Notes under the pieces: generated by a model | Seen by the model: the letters and a program-made list of their open reading frames with translations, nothing else | What the model was told of the DNA's origin: nothing | The model's database searches: none | NCBI GenBank assembly: GCA_004764695.1 | Contig: SMSO01000025.1 | Coordinates: forward strand, 2,217,102 to 2,281,101 | Reading direction: 5' to 3' | Origin: Schizochytrium sp. TIO01 | Lineage: Eukaryota; Sar; Bigyra; Thraustochytrida; Thraustochytriidae | DNA: 64,000 nucleotides | Part shown: positions 20,121-30,375 of the stretch, piece after piece | Numbering within the stretch: the first letter of the stretch is position 1 | Layout of the letters: every line of letters begins with the position of its first letter | Program-made: the position numbers and the translations under genes

Positions 20121-22619
20121 ATGAACATGAACACGAACTCCGCTTCTTCAACATCGGCAACGTCCGCCTCGACCCTGGGAGCTTCAGCTACAGTCGAATC
20201 TAGCTCTGACAACTCCAATGGCAGCAGGGGAAACGGAAATGATGTACCCGTTACGCATACCTTGTCAAGCTCTTCTTCAGGATCGCAAGACTCAAGTCAG
20301 TCAAGTAGAAATAACAGTGCACTGGGTAGCAATAATAGTAGCGAAACCGAGACATCCGAAGAACTTGATAGAGGCCAAGGTACCTTTGTGACCAACCAAA
20401 GTCCTCAGATGCTTCCTCAAGCGCTGGGACAGGGCCGGGATGAAAGCACAATTAGAAGTGTTGAAAATCTCTCTGAACTGACCTATGACTCTAGTCAGCG
20501 TGAGGCAGGAATGGGATCCTTGACGCAGATTCGTGAAGTTGGAGTTGCCCAAGAAGCACGCACGACTGTTGGAGCACATCCGCAGCTGGACTCATATCGT
20601 ATGACAACATCATCAGAACCTTCAACCGCAGTGGGGGCCACTAGGGCACTTCCTGATGTTGGAACATCTGCTGCGGCAGCTATTGCATCTGGAACGAACA
20701 CTACTTCAACGCTGTACAGCAATCAACCTCTCCACTACAACCAACAGCAGCAGCAGCAACATCCAAATTTGAATCAACATACTCCACAGCAACAGCAGCA
20801 GCATCAACAACAGCAACAGCAACAGCAACAGCAACAGTATCAAACGCACCAACCGCAGGCTCCTCTCCAACCTCATCTTCACCAAAACGACAGGCCTCAG
20901 GCCACAGTAGACGCGGGTGCTCCTGCACCAATGCCTCCCCCTCCTCCGCCTGCAATAGGTCATGTACCTCTGTTTCGCTTGACATTGCCGCCTTCAACAA
21001 CTGCAACAATTCGCTTTTTGCCGAATAGTAATAGTAACACTGATACTGGTGCGGGCCCAGAACACGTAGAGAGCTCAAACACCTCGACTGAGAGTAACGG
21101 GATTTTATCTCGACGCAGCTGGCGGCGCTTGTCTTGTGTAGGTGACACGCCTGGCCCTCGTAGCGGCGCAGCTTCCGTTGTTCTTGACTCAAAACTCTAT
21201 GTTTTTGGAGGATACGGAGGCGAAAAGCGTCTCGACGATTTCTACGAATACTGCTTCAACTCTCGCATATGGCGCAAGGTTGAACTTTTTGATCCTCAAG
21301 GGCCTGCCCCTGGACCTCGCGAGAATAATGGCTTTGTGACTTTTGGCAAGTGCCTTTACCTTTTTGGAGGATATAATGGTTTGAATTGGCTTAACGATAC
21401 TTGGGAGTTCAATACTCTTACACGTCGCTGGCGGATGATCAACGCGACAGGCGCTGTACCTTCTCATCGTTTTGGATTTGTTTCCGTTACTTATGAAAAC
21501 CGTCTTTTTCTTTTTGGCGGATACAATGGCACGTCATGGCTCAACGATATGTATGCTCTCGACTTGACTACGGAGCGCTGGTCGCAACTTGACACCTCTA
21601 ATGTCGTTCCCTCTCGCCGTAGCTGCCCGGCCTGGGTCCAACGCCGACACAGCATTTACATGTTTGGTGGTTACGATGGCGTGGAGCGCAAAAATGATCT
21701 TTGGGAGTATCGCATTCGCGAAAACAAGTGGGTAGAAATCAAGACTGCGGAGTCGTGCTACAAACCAATCGGAAGGTACTTTCATGCTTGCGGTATTCAT
21801 GGAGATCTTTTTTATGTTTTTGGAGGCTATCAAGGCGCTCAGCGCTTGAATGATATGCATCAGTTCTCCTTCACCACGCGGTCTTGGCGTCAAATGAAGA
21901 CAACTGGTGATGTGCCCAGTGGCCGTTCGAGCCTTGTCGCACATGTGCACAACAACTCTTTCTTCGTATTCGGAGGCTACAATGGTAGATTTGTACTTAA
22001 CGACTTCTTTGAGTATCCGTTTCTGAGTATCAATGTTGAACCTCCCAAGCTGCTTAGTGACTTATCTAAACTTATCGATCACGAGCAATTTAGTGATGTC
22101 ACATTTATGGTGGAGAATCGCCCTATTCGTGCTGTTCGTGCTCTCTTGGCAGCCCGCTCCGAGCACTTTAGAGCGTTGCTTTTTGGTGGCATGCGAGAGG
22201 ATGCTGCGACGATCATAGAACTCCCGGATATTCAGTATGAGGTCTTCCGAGCAGTAATCGAGTATTTGTACACTGACTCTGTTGATATTACATCGGAGCT
22301 GGCAGTCCCATTGCTTATTGCATCAGAGCGGTACATCTTACCTCGTCTGAAAAGTCTTTGCGAAGAGTCCATCTTCAAAAGTATTTCGCCTTCAAATTGT
22401 GTGCACATCCTCCTTCAAGCATACATGTATAATGCGGAGTCTCTTAAAACGATCTGCTTAGACTTTATTGTGGACAATATTGTAGCTCTGCGTTCAACGC
22501 CAGAGTTTCAAGAACTTCGACAGGAACCTGACTTGCTAATGGAAATAATTATGCGAAGCGCTGGTTCATTCCCAGCAAGTGCCCCCGACTCGGAATCTGC
22601 TGCTGCAGGTCTAATGTAA
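20121..22619 (+). CDS. Kelch-repeat / BTB protein with polyQ N-terminal region (LZTR1-like layout)
   Basis: 832 residues from the ATG at 20121. The first ~330 residues are disordered: Ser/Thr/Asn-rich, then a Gln/His tract near 205-240 coded by mixed CAG/CAA (20742-20838), then a Pro run (PMPPPPPPAIG). Kelch repeats fill about 340-640, each with a FGGY glycine pair and a later Trp (YVFGGYGGEKRLDDFYEY, LFLFGGYNGTSWLNDMY); six are visible. A BTB/POZ domain follows near 655-755 (HEQFSDVTFMVENRPIRA, then IEYLYTD) with a BACK-like tail. The order Kelch then BTB, opposite to KLHL proteins, is that of LZTR1. Such proteins usually act as substrate receptors for CUL3 ubiquitin ligases; that role is inferred. 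It converges with the PKA regulatory subunit gene. Confidence 0.88.
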   Translation: MNMNTNSASSTSATSASTLGASATVESSSDNSNGSRGNGNDVPVTHTLSSSSSGSQDSSQSSRNNSALGSNNSSETETSEELDRGQGTFVTNQSPQMLPQALGQGRDESTIRSVENLSELTYDSSQREAGMGSLTQIREVGVAQEARTTVGAHPQLDSYRMTTSSEPSTAVGATRALPDVGTSAAAAIASGTNTTSTLYSNQPLHYNQQQQQQHPNLNQHTPQQQQQHQQQQQQQQQQQYQTHQPQAPLQPHLHQNDRPQATVDAGAPAPMPPPPPPAIGHVPLFRLTLPPSTTATIRFLPNSNSNTDTGAGPEHVESSNTSTESNGILSRRSWRRLSCVGDTPGPRSGAASVVLDSKLYVFGGYGGEKRLDDFYEYCFNSRIWRKVELFDPQGPAPGPRENNGFVTFGKCLYLFGGYNGLNWLNDTWEFNTLTRRWRMINATGAVPSHRFGFVSVTYENRLFLFGGYNGTSWLNDMYALDLTTERWSQLDTSNVVPSRRSCPAWVQRRHSIYMFGGYDGVERKNDLWEYRIRENKWVEIKTAESCYKPIGRYFHACGIHGDLFYVFGGYQGAQRLNDMHQFSFTTRSWRQMKTTGDVPSGRSSLVAHVHNNSFFVFGGYNGRFVLNDFFEYPFLSINVEPPKLLSDLSKLIDHEQFSDVTFMVENRPIRAVRALLAARSEHFRALLFGGMREDAATIIELPDIQYEVFRAVIEYLYTDSVDITSELAVPLLIASERYILPRLKSLCEESIFKSISPSNCVHILLQAYMYNAESLKTICLDFIVDNIVALRSTPEFQELRQEPDLLMEIIMRSAGSFPASAPDSESAAAGLM
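20742..20838 (+). repeat. CAG/CAA repeat coding polyglutamine
   Basis: Interrupted CAG/CAA runs inside the Kelch-BTB gene encode Gln tracts broken by His, Asn and Pro. Mixed codons suggest selection on the peptide rather than recent slippage alone. Confidence 0.9.
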
Positions 22620-23143
22620 CGCTCTCATCAGATAAGGTCGAAAGCAAAATAATCCTTTAGAAAGAGCAAATCATACCAAAGCCTGTTTAGGCATAGTGCA
22701 TATCACGTCTTTGTATATAACAAATAAGAAAATGCTTATCATAAAACTAAAGTCCGCTGAACAATGCATGTCGTCAGATAAGAGTATAGGGCTGTGCTTG
22801 GGATTTCGTATCTCCACTTGTTGGTGGTATGCAGAACACATAAATAAGTCATTCACGAGATGAGTTGCTATTTTGTTAGGACCCTTATTCCAAGGCAGGT
22901 TATAGCGAAGATTACGGAAGACGAGTGAAACATTTACAAATTACTTGCAATTGCGACAAACAGTCCATGATAAAACCTTAATGATTCTTCGATACGTCCA
23001 AGGAGCAGGAAGCGACTCTCTCATGGTTCCAAATGCGCAGTAAATGTTTTGTTCTTTAAACAAGAACAGATACTTAGAAAAAAGGTATTCTTATACTTGT
23101 AGGCTATGAAATTGATGTTTACTTTTGTGTTGAGTATATTTAT
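22620..23143. other. Convergent 3' spacer, no gene seen
   Basis: Lies between the stops of the Kelch-BTB gene and the PKA regulatory subunit gene. AT-rich, and probably both 3' UTRs. Confidence 0.6.
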
Positions 23144-24331
23144 TTACGCAATGAGATAGTTCGAGTATGCCTCCATGTTGCGCGAGAGGATGTCAGAGAG
23201 AGGTCCCAAGACACGCTGAAATACCTTGCGGTGCACAGTGAGAACCTTCACAGTATCTGACTCAGCAACAACGGTTGCCTGGCGCTTCTTCGAGGTAAGC
23301 AGTGCAATCTCGCCAAAGTAGTCGCCCTCCTTGAGGTTGGAAATAGCCTTTCCACCCTTCTCGACGCGCACTGTTCCGGACTCGATAATGTAGAACTCGT
23401 CACCGTCATCTCCCTCGTTGACGATTACCATCTCCTTCTCAAATGAGCGTGGGCGCAGGGCATCAGCAAGAACAAGTCGCTCGTTGGGAGCCATCTCGGA
23501 TAAAATTGGCACCTTCTCAAGGAAGGCTGTGTACCTCTCACGCTTCTTGATAGCAGAGCCCATTACAATAACCTTGAAAGTAACCTGATCAAGACGCCAG
23601 AGCTCACAGTCCTCAAGAGCTTTGATTGTCGCTGCACGCGGAGCGTTGTACATAAGTGCAAGCTCTCCAAAGCCATCGCCGGACCCATATACAAGATCAA
23701 GCTTATTCCCATCCTTATAAACAGCAGCACTTCCCTTGCCCAAAACATAGTAGTGCTCGGCTTCCAAGTCACCTTGGGAGATAATTTCCTTATCATTCTC
23801 AACATGAATTTTCTCAAAAGCGTCGACAATTCTGGTCATGTCAACTTCGTCTAGATGAGAGCAAAGCACACTCTCAGACATAATCTTAGTCAGAGTCTCG
23901 CGCTCCTGGTCGCTCTTATCAAATTTGACCTCCTTTACCTCCGAGTTCATATCGAGAACACCTGCAGAAACTGACACGCGCCGACCGGTTGGGCGTTGCT
24001 GTCTCGATACCTGGGGCAACTCGTCTACGTAGTCGTCCTCGTCATCATCATCATCAGTTTCTTCAAAGTACTCCATCTCTTTAGCCTCAACCTGCTCGCT
24101 ACCAGCGCTGCCGATACTTTCCTTCTTGCTTGTCTGACTCTTGAGCTTTCCAAACTCTTTCGTCTCTTCTGGGTAGTTCTCCAGCAGGTACTCCACCATG
24201 AATGAAATCGGGTTCTCTGGTTTCTCCATGAGCAAGTGCTCGACGATTTTTACAAACAAGCTGTTGACGCCCTTCTCGGCAAGGTAGTCTTGCAACTCCT
24301 TCTGCACGGCATTCTCAGCAGCAGCAGACAT
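23144..24331 (-). CDS. cAMP-dependent protein kinase regulatory subunit
   Basis: 395 residues, intronless. An N-terminal RII-type docking/dimerisation helix pair (residues about 8-55, VEHLLMEKPENPISFMVEYL) is followed by an acidic linker and the inhibitor site GRRVSVS at about 115-121. The Ser in the inhibitor site makes it a phosphorylatable, type II-like pseudosubstrate. Two cyclic-nucleotide-binding domains follow. Both phosphate-binding cassettes keep the Glu and Arg needed for cAMP: GFGELALMYNAPRAATI and YFGEIALLTSKKRQATV. It holds the catalytic subunit inactive until cAMP binds. The docking helices imply anchoring to AKAP-like partners, typical of ciliated organisms. Confidence 0.95.
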   Translation of the reverse strand: MSAAAENAVQKELQDYLAEKGVNSLFVKIVEHLLMEKPENPISFMVEYLLENYPEETKEFGKLKSQTSKKESIGSAGSEQVEAKEMEYFEETDDDDDEDDYVDELPQVSRQQRPTGRRVSVSAGVLDMNSEVKEVKFDKSDQERETLTKIMSESVLCSHLDEVDMTRIVDAFEKIHVENDKEIISQGDLEAEHYYVLGKGSAAVYKDGNKLDLVYGSGDGFGELALMYNAPRAATIKALEDCELWRLDQVTFKVIVMGSAIKKRERYTAFLEKVPILSEMAPNERLVLADALRPRSFEKEMVIVNEGDDGDEFYIIESGTVRVEKGGKAISNLKEGDYFGEIALLTSKKRQATVVAESDTVKVLTVHRKVFQRVLGPLSDILSRNMEAYSNYLIA

Positions 24332-27013
24332 TTTGTTTTTGCTTTGCTACTCTCGCCGCAGAATTAATTATAACCACTCCTGTGACTACTTGCGTGCACA
24401 AGTCGCTGTGCTACGGCGTGCTCCTTTGCTTCTCCGCAGATCGAATCGACGGAGTCTAAGAGCACCGGTTCTGCTCTCCAAAAAGCAAGTTCGTACTTGG
24501 TGCTGACAACGAATATGCTCAACGGCTGAGTAGACTCCTAAAGTAGAGTTCTGCGAGATCCAGGACCTTGTTAACACCTCTACCTCGTCTGAAGCTAGAT
24601 AGCTAGATAGCTGTCTTTGAGCTCCAACGACCACGCCAGCGCAAGACCTGCGCAACAAGCCTAAGACCTATCTGCGTGAGAACAGCCTTGGCCTCCCGTT
24701 CGTTTGTTGCTTGCCCTCGACTTGAGTACACTAGCGCAGTGCGAAAGAGAAGAATAACAAAAAGAGTAAAACTTTTTAGGGAAAATAAAAATAAAAAATT
24801 AGTTAGTCGTTGCCCATGCGTGGAACAAACATAGATGAAAACAGGAGTTTGATAGGCACCGAGGTAGTGTCCGAGAGTTAGAACTTCATCAAGAATAAGA
24901 ACTCGAAGAAAGCTCCACCTACCTCGAAGAGGACAAACAGAGGAATACTGGTTCCTATCTAGTATCTCAGTAGAACTTCGCTTCTTAAAATGAGGCTAGG
25001 TTTTGTAGAACTCAGCATCGAAGAACAAAAAAATTGCAAACAAGCGAATAATAGAGTTCGCTTCTCACCTTTCCTAGCAGAAGCCTCATGGACCGACCAT
25101 ACGAGCCGCGCTACAGCAAGAATCACTCAGAACCCTGCCGCGGAGAGTCATAGCGGAATGCCTAAGTGTTTCCCTGTTCCCGTCCACTGGCACTTGTCCG
25201 TTACAAAATAAAAGTTTTGAAATACTTTTTTTTTTAACAACTTATGTTTTGTTGTTTAAAATAATAATTTGGTATTTTTTCAAAGGTGTCATTGCATAAA
25301 GAAAGAAGCAAGTATAGAGATAAAGCAAAGAAGTCAAGTCTGGCGTCGATACTTCCTTGTCTATTTGCGCTGTTGATTACAAAGAGCAAGCTTAAGTTGA
25401 GATATTACAACATTAAGATTCAGAATCGGATATTATCTACCCAGGAATAAACTCTAAGGGTTTTGCATATTTAGAGTAGAACTCAAAGTCTAGAATGTTA
25501 AACAGTGGTGCTCTATACTGTGCCAAATATGTGATTGATTACAACTTAACCCTTTGTTTTGTTAGGTGCTCACAAGAAATATAAGTATTGATTAGTACGG
25601 AATTTTACCGATTAAAACTCTTTTCTTAAGCTTTTGTTTACAGGTTGAATGCGCATAATGGCAAACACAGCTCTGTCTTAAGTATCGTAAATGATGTCTT
25701 GAAGTATTTCTTTGGAAGGCAGAAGAGCCGCCGAAAGAAGCTCAGAAGCTACAATATCAATACCTGTTAACATCTGGACCTGGAGCGCCGTCTCATGACA
25801 CCATAAAAAATGTAGGCTTGTAGCCTGTACTGAGTAATAGCACGAAGCAAAGTTTAGGTGGCTGCCTTTTTTTAATGACTCATCCATACCTAAAACCACA
25901 ATAGCTCTTACATAATATGCGCCACATAAGTTACATGTACATTTGCAAAAAGTCCTGCAAGTTTAAAAGTAAGTATAACGAAGTCACATAATGCTGAGAA
26001 AATATAATAATGCTGTGATTAATTATAACAATTGTGAGAAGCTCAGAACGAAATCTTGCAGTTGAGGAAAAGTCTCCTATGAGATATTTTCACCCAACGA
26101 AAGGATCCAACATCATTGGGAATTTGGTGGGGAACTAAATTACCTTCCACCTTAGAAAGCTCGAACGAGTAATGCGTAATGCGTACGCAAAGTGCCAGCA
26201 ATGGTCAAATCTTGACACAATTTGGACAGGATCCAATGCATAATCAAGTTGATAATGTTACATATAATGCTATCTGCCGCACATGTACTATCGATATAAT
26301 TATCATTATTTTGGGGTGTCGCACTATAATCGAACATTGTTGGGTGGAATATCTTCTCGCACTCATATACTGGAAATCAACCGAATTTCAAGTTCGCAAC
26401 GTGTGCAAAGAGTCCTCGGGAACTCAATTAGGCAATCTGAAACGGCCTTATAGGTATCCACAACTTTTTGCTGTTGGTTAGGAGAAATAAACAATAAACA
26501 TGCCAATTTTATTTTTTATTTTCATTTAAAATAAAATAAAATAAAAATATGTATATAAAAGCTTATGACGAGAAAAAAAGAGTTTATTAAGATAAAAATG
26601 AAAGAAAAAGTATTGTCATAGGCTCACATAGTATAGAGTTGAAACGGTCAAATTTTGTGATGGTAACTAAGTGCTACTACTCAGGCGAGCTTTTGAAAAA
26701 AAAGGAATGCAGCAGATAAACAGTGTCAGAAACTTTATTAAAAAGAGCGAGGTCGAAAGGGTGGGCTTGTCTATCTAAGGGAATAGAAGGAATTGGAATT
26801 GCAACAATAACTTGCTTTCAACAACACAAGAGCAAGACCCTTTCTCAGTCAAAGACGCCGGAGAGGTGCAAGGGGCGGCCACGAGTTTTGCAGAGTACAA
26901 ACTAAAGCAAGACCCAGGGAGGCTGGCAATCCACCATCTCCGTGCTACATTTCTAGTTTTTAATAAAGACTGCTCTCCTTAACACGCGCTGAGTAGATCA
27001 TCCCAGGAGCAAG
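24332..27013. other. Divergent spacer of about 2.7 kb
   Basis: Holds the promoters of the PKA regulatory subunit gene (left) and DAW1 (right). The left 400 bases are GC-richer and probably the PKA leader. At 25678-25960 on the minus strand a stop-free run of about 90 codons ends in LLSAALLPSKEILQDIIYDT; its first in-frame ATG gives about 69 residues, with no recognised family. An AT-rich inverted repeat lies at about 26505-26546. Otherwise I see nothing. Confidence 0.45.
26505..26546. repeat. AT-only inverted repeat
   Basis: A T-rich arm (ATTTTATTTTTTATTTT) is followed after CATTT by an A-rich arm (AAAATAAAATAAAATAAAAAT). The arms can form a stem of about 16 pairs. It may be a terminator-like or simple low-complexity element. 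Confidence 0.5.
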
Positions 27014-28267
27014 ATGAAACTTAAGCGCTTTCTGCTGCGGTACTACCCTCCTGGCATTGTGCTAGAGTATGAAAAGCGTGATGGTACGCGTGGATCCAAA
27101 GAAATAGACCTGCTTCGACTCACGCCTGAGACAGATGTCGAGGTCCTAGTAAATCAGATTGTCTACGAAGAACCTCTCATTAGCGCAAATCGTAAGCCCC
27201 AGCTTCGTCAATTGATTTACAAGCTTATGGAAAAACTTGATCAAAATGAAAACCATGATTTCTACCTTTTCAAGATCCTTCGGGCGCACATTTTACCCCT
27301 CACAAACTGTGCCTTTAACAAGGCTGGCGATCGTTTTATTACAGGTAGCTACGATCGAACGTGTAAGGTCTGGGACACCCAAACAGGCGACGAACAGCTT
27401 ACACTTGAAGGACACAAGAATGTTGTATATGCAATTGCATTCAACAATCCCTATGGTGATAAGATTATTACCGGTTCATTTGACAAAACTTGCAAATTGT
27501 GGAACAGTTCGACTGGCCAACTATATCACACATTCCGAGGACACTCTACTGAAATCGTTTGCCTGTCTTTCGATCCAAGTAGTTCCATTGTGGCAACTGG
27601 CTCAATGGATAATACTGCTAAGCTCTGGGATGTTGAAACAGGCCAAGAGCTTCACACCCTTCGTGGACATTCGGCAGAAATTGTTAGCTTGAATTTTAAC
27701 ACTTATGGTGATAAAATCATCACTGGATCTTTCGATCATTCCGTAAAGCTTTGGGATGTCCGAAGTGGAAAGTGTATTCATACTATGCAAGGCCACCATG
27801 GCGAGATTTCAAGTACTCAGTTCGACTATACAGGGGACTTGTGCGTCTCAGGCTCAATTGATCGTTCAGTAAAGTTGTGGGATATTAAATCTGGCCAATG
27901 TGTACAGACCTTGCGTGGCCACAACGATGAGATTCTGGATGTGTGCTTCAACTCGAGTGGCAACAGACTAGTTACTGCATCTGCAGATGGTACTTCACGA
28001 TGCTACAATGTCCAAACTGGAGCTTGTCAAGCTATTCTTATTGGCCACGAAGGGGAAATATCCAAGGTCACTTTTAACCCGCAAGGCTCCAAGATCCTTA
28101 CAGCTAGCTCGGACAAGAGCGCCCGAGTATGGGATGTAGAAACTGGAGACTGTCTACAGGTTCTTGATGGCCACACAGATGAGATCTTTAGTTGCGCGTT
28201 CAATTACACGGGAGACACAATCATCACTGGCTCGAAGGATAATACATGTAGAATCTGGAAGTGCTAA
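27014..28267 (+). CDS. DAW1: Dynein assembly factor with WD repeats, DAW1/ODA16
   Basis: 417 residues, the usual length for the family. A 90-residue N-terminal region starts [20 protein letters not shown], a signature of DAW1/ODA16. Eight WD40 repeats then run from about residue 92 to the end, each closing with a D..K/R.W strand ([24 protein letters not shown] and so on to RIWKC). In Chlamydomonas and animals this protein links preassembled outer-arm dynein to the intraflagellar transport complex through IFT46. Its presence says the organism builds motile cilia with outer arms, at least in a zoospore stage. It converges with the ER glucose-6-phosphate dehydrogenase gene. Confidence 0.94.
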   Translation: MKLKRFLLRYYPPGIVLEYEKRDGTRGSKEIDLLRLTPETDVEVLVNQIVYEEPLISANRKPQLRQLIYKLMEKLDQNENHDFYLFKILRAHILPLTNCAFNKAGDRFITGSYDRTCKVWDTQTGDEQLTLEGHKNVVYAIAFNNPYGDKIITGSFDKTCKLWNSSTGQLYHTFRGHSTEIVCLSFDPSSSIVATGSMDNTAKLWDVETGQELHTLRGHSAEIVSLNFNTYGDKIITGSFDHSVKLWDVRSGKCIHTMQGHHGEISSTQFDYTGDLCVSGSIDRSVKLWDIKSGQCVQTLRGHNDEILDVCFNSSGNRLVTASADGTSRCYNVQTGACQAILIGHEGEISKVTFNPQGSKILTASSDKSARVWDVETGDCLQVLDGHTDEIFSCAFNYTGDTIITGSKDNTCRIWKC

Positions 28268-28797
28268 ACAACTTGCAGACATTCATTGGCGCTCCCTTTG
28301 TTATCGCCTTTATGTTGAACCCACAAAAAATTAGGCCAAACGAAAATTTTAAATAAAAATCAAGTATCAGTATTATGATCCTTTCGGCCTTTGGGATTTC
28401 CTTTGATTGGAACCTCGTAGCTGCTCAAACCTTATACATGAAACCAATTTTCTAAAACTGATCATCTTCAATAAAGTGTGTAATAAACCTTTCTCAACGA
28501 GAAGACCTTCTCGATTTAGATAGCCTGAAAGGGCTGCTCTTGTTCATGTAACAATAGAGAAAAGAAGCATACGTTCAGAGTAAAAGCCAATGGAAATTTG
28601 AAGAATTTGAAGAAGAAGTAGGAATATGAAACTGCCTAGAACAAGGAAGTTTTGTTCTTCAGTCAACGATCAATCCAAAAATAATATTAGCACCTCAAAG
28701 ATTTATTTATTAAATGCTGAGAAGCTCTTTAAAATAATTTTAACAAGCTTGTGTTTGATTGCATGTTTGCCATGGGTCGTTTGCTACATACTTCTAC
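28268..28797. other. Convergent 3' spacer, no gene seen
   Basis: AT-rich region between DAW1 and the glucose-6-phosphate dehydrogenase gene, most likely both 3' UTRs. No RNA gene or repeat seen. Confidence 0.6.
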
Positions 28798-30375
28798 TTA
28801 GAGCTCGTCATGGCGATTGTGCCGGCGACGCTCTTTGCCATCAGACTTATAAAAGTCTGCACCTTTGGGATACAGCTCGAATACTTGCATCACTTTTGCG
28901 TGGCGTTCTTCGACTTGCTTGATTAGAGGAGTCCACACACGCCATGCCTCCAACACCTCGTCAAGACGGACAAAGTTTTTATTATCACCTTCGAGACCTC
29001 CACGAAGAAGGCTCTCATATGCCGAAGGAGTCTCTGGTGCAACAGCCACATGTCCAAAATTCTCGAGGTTTTGTAAATTCCAGTTCTCGGGAGGCACAAA
29101 TTCAGCTAGCCTTCGGGATGCACCAATCATGGTGCCAGAAAGGCCAAAAGGAGTGGGACCCTGCACATTGAACACCAAGATCTCGCCGTCATCAAACAGA
29201 AGCTCAACATAGGAACGACGAAGATCAAGTGCTTTGCCAGATTTTAAATGGATAGGTACACCGTCCAAATGGTTGTTCAAGCCACGCAGTTTCATCAGTA
29301 TATGAGCGTAGGTTGGTGTAACTGATTTCCCCTCGGCAGGGGGTTCTCCCCATTTAGCCCTGTCCTCATTGATGTGCTCTTGGTAAGAGCTGTACTGACC
29401 AAGGTGAACTAGACGCCTGTACGTAGCAGTGTTTAGTTTCTCAATCACATGTTTTCTTCTCTCTGCTTCCTCGATGCTAGGGTCGGTGCCATCTAGCCCC
29501 ACCAGCGCAAGCATCATCATGAGATGGTTTTGTATAGTATCCCGAATCACGCCTACCTCGTCATAAAATCCAGTTCGGCCCTTGCAGTCTTCTGTCTCCA
29601 GCATACCAATCTCGATTTGCTTAATATCCCGGCCGTTGGCATAGTTAACGAGAGGGTTTTTCTGCAAGAATTCTCGAATACCATGAAGTCCCGCCTTACC
29701 CATATAGTGGTCCACAAGAAGGATCTCATGTTTTCCGAGGGAGTCGTAGAGCGAGTTTGCGAGCTTTTCTGCGGACTCACTATCGACTCCGAACGGTTTT
29801 TCTACAATGACACGAAGCCAAGCGCCTTCAGTCTGAGGTCTCAAGTGCTTGTTGATGTTCTCTGCAATTGACCCAAAGAACTTGGGCGGCACAGACAGGT
29901 AGAAGAGGCGCCCAGCTTCGATTTCCCCTGACGCTGCAGCATCTCGCGCCATTTGCTCTCCAAGTTCTTTGTATTGGTCCTCTCTCCGGAGCTGCACATA
30001 GGAGGCCACACGGGCAAGAAACTCCTTTTTAGACTCTTGACTAGTTGGTGTAATGGCCTCTTCGAGGATGCGCTCCAGAATTGGGGTAGACTTTTCGGCG
30101 TCCTTTGTAGCAGCTGGATACACGAACATCGCATCCTCAGTGCTAAGACCATCAGTATGAATATTGTACAGACTCTGCCAGAGATACTTCTCCGCAAGGT
30201 TGCCTGTGGATCCCAAAAGCACTATATTCACGCGCCCTCCGGCAGTGCTCGGCAGCAAAAGACCTACAACAACTAAAGCTACCAGAATAGCTCTCAACAC
30301 ATGACTCATACGTGATCCATTTATGAGCCATGGCAAAGCACCCTGCCGAGATTTGTAGTAAGCACCGGATGTCAT
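28798..30375 (-). CDS. ER-lumenal glucose-6-phosphate (hexose-6-phosphate) dehydrogenase with HDEL
   Basis: Oxidises glucose-6-phosphate and makes NADPH. The product is 525 residues from the ATG at 30375. A second ATG at 30309 would begin MSHVLRAILVALVVVGLLLP, a clean signal peptide, giving 503 residues. After cleavage the chain starts at the NADP fold (NIVLLGSTGNLAEKYLW). Later come EKPFG and the active-site segment VDHYMGKAGLHGIREF, where the usual Glu or Gln after GK is Ala. The last four residues are HDEL, the ER-retrieval signal. Signal peptide plus HDEL places the enzyme in the ER lumen, like animal H6PD, but it lacks the fused 6-phosphogluconolactonase domain. ER NADPH could serve lumenal reductases; which ones is unknown. 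Confidence 0.9.
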   Translation of the reverse strand: MTSGAYYKSRQGALPWLINGSRMSHVLRAILVALVVVGLLLPSTAGGRVNIVLLGSTGNLAEKYLWQSLYNIHTDGLSTEDAMFVYPAATKDAEKSTPILERILEEAITPTSQESKKEFLARVASYVQLRREDQYKELGEQMARDAAASGEIEAGRLFYLSVPPKFFGSIAENINKHLRPQTEGAWLRVIVEKPFGVDSESAEKLANSLYDSLGKHEILLVDHYMGKAGLHGIREFLQKNPLVNYANGRDIKQIEIGMLETEDCKGRTGFYDEVGVIRDTIQNHLMMMLALVGLDGTDPSIEEAERRKHVIEKLNTATYRRLVHLGQYSSYQEHINEDRAKWGEPPAEGKSVTPTYAHILMKLRGLNNHLDGVPIHLKSGKALDLRRSYVELLFDDGEILVFNVQGPTPFGLSGTMIGASRRLAEFVPPENWNLQNLENFGHVAVAPETPSAYESLLRGGLEGDNKNFVRLDEVLEAWRVWTPLIKQVEERHAKVMQVFELYPKGADFYKSDGKERRRHNRHDEL

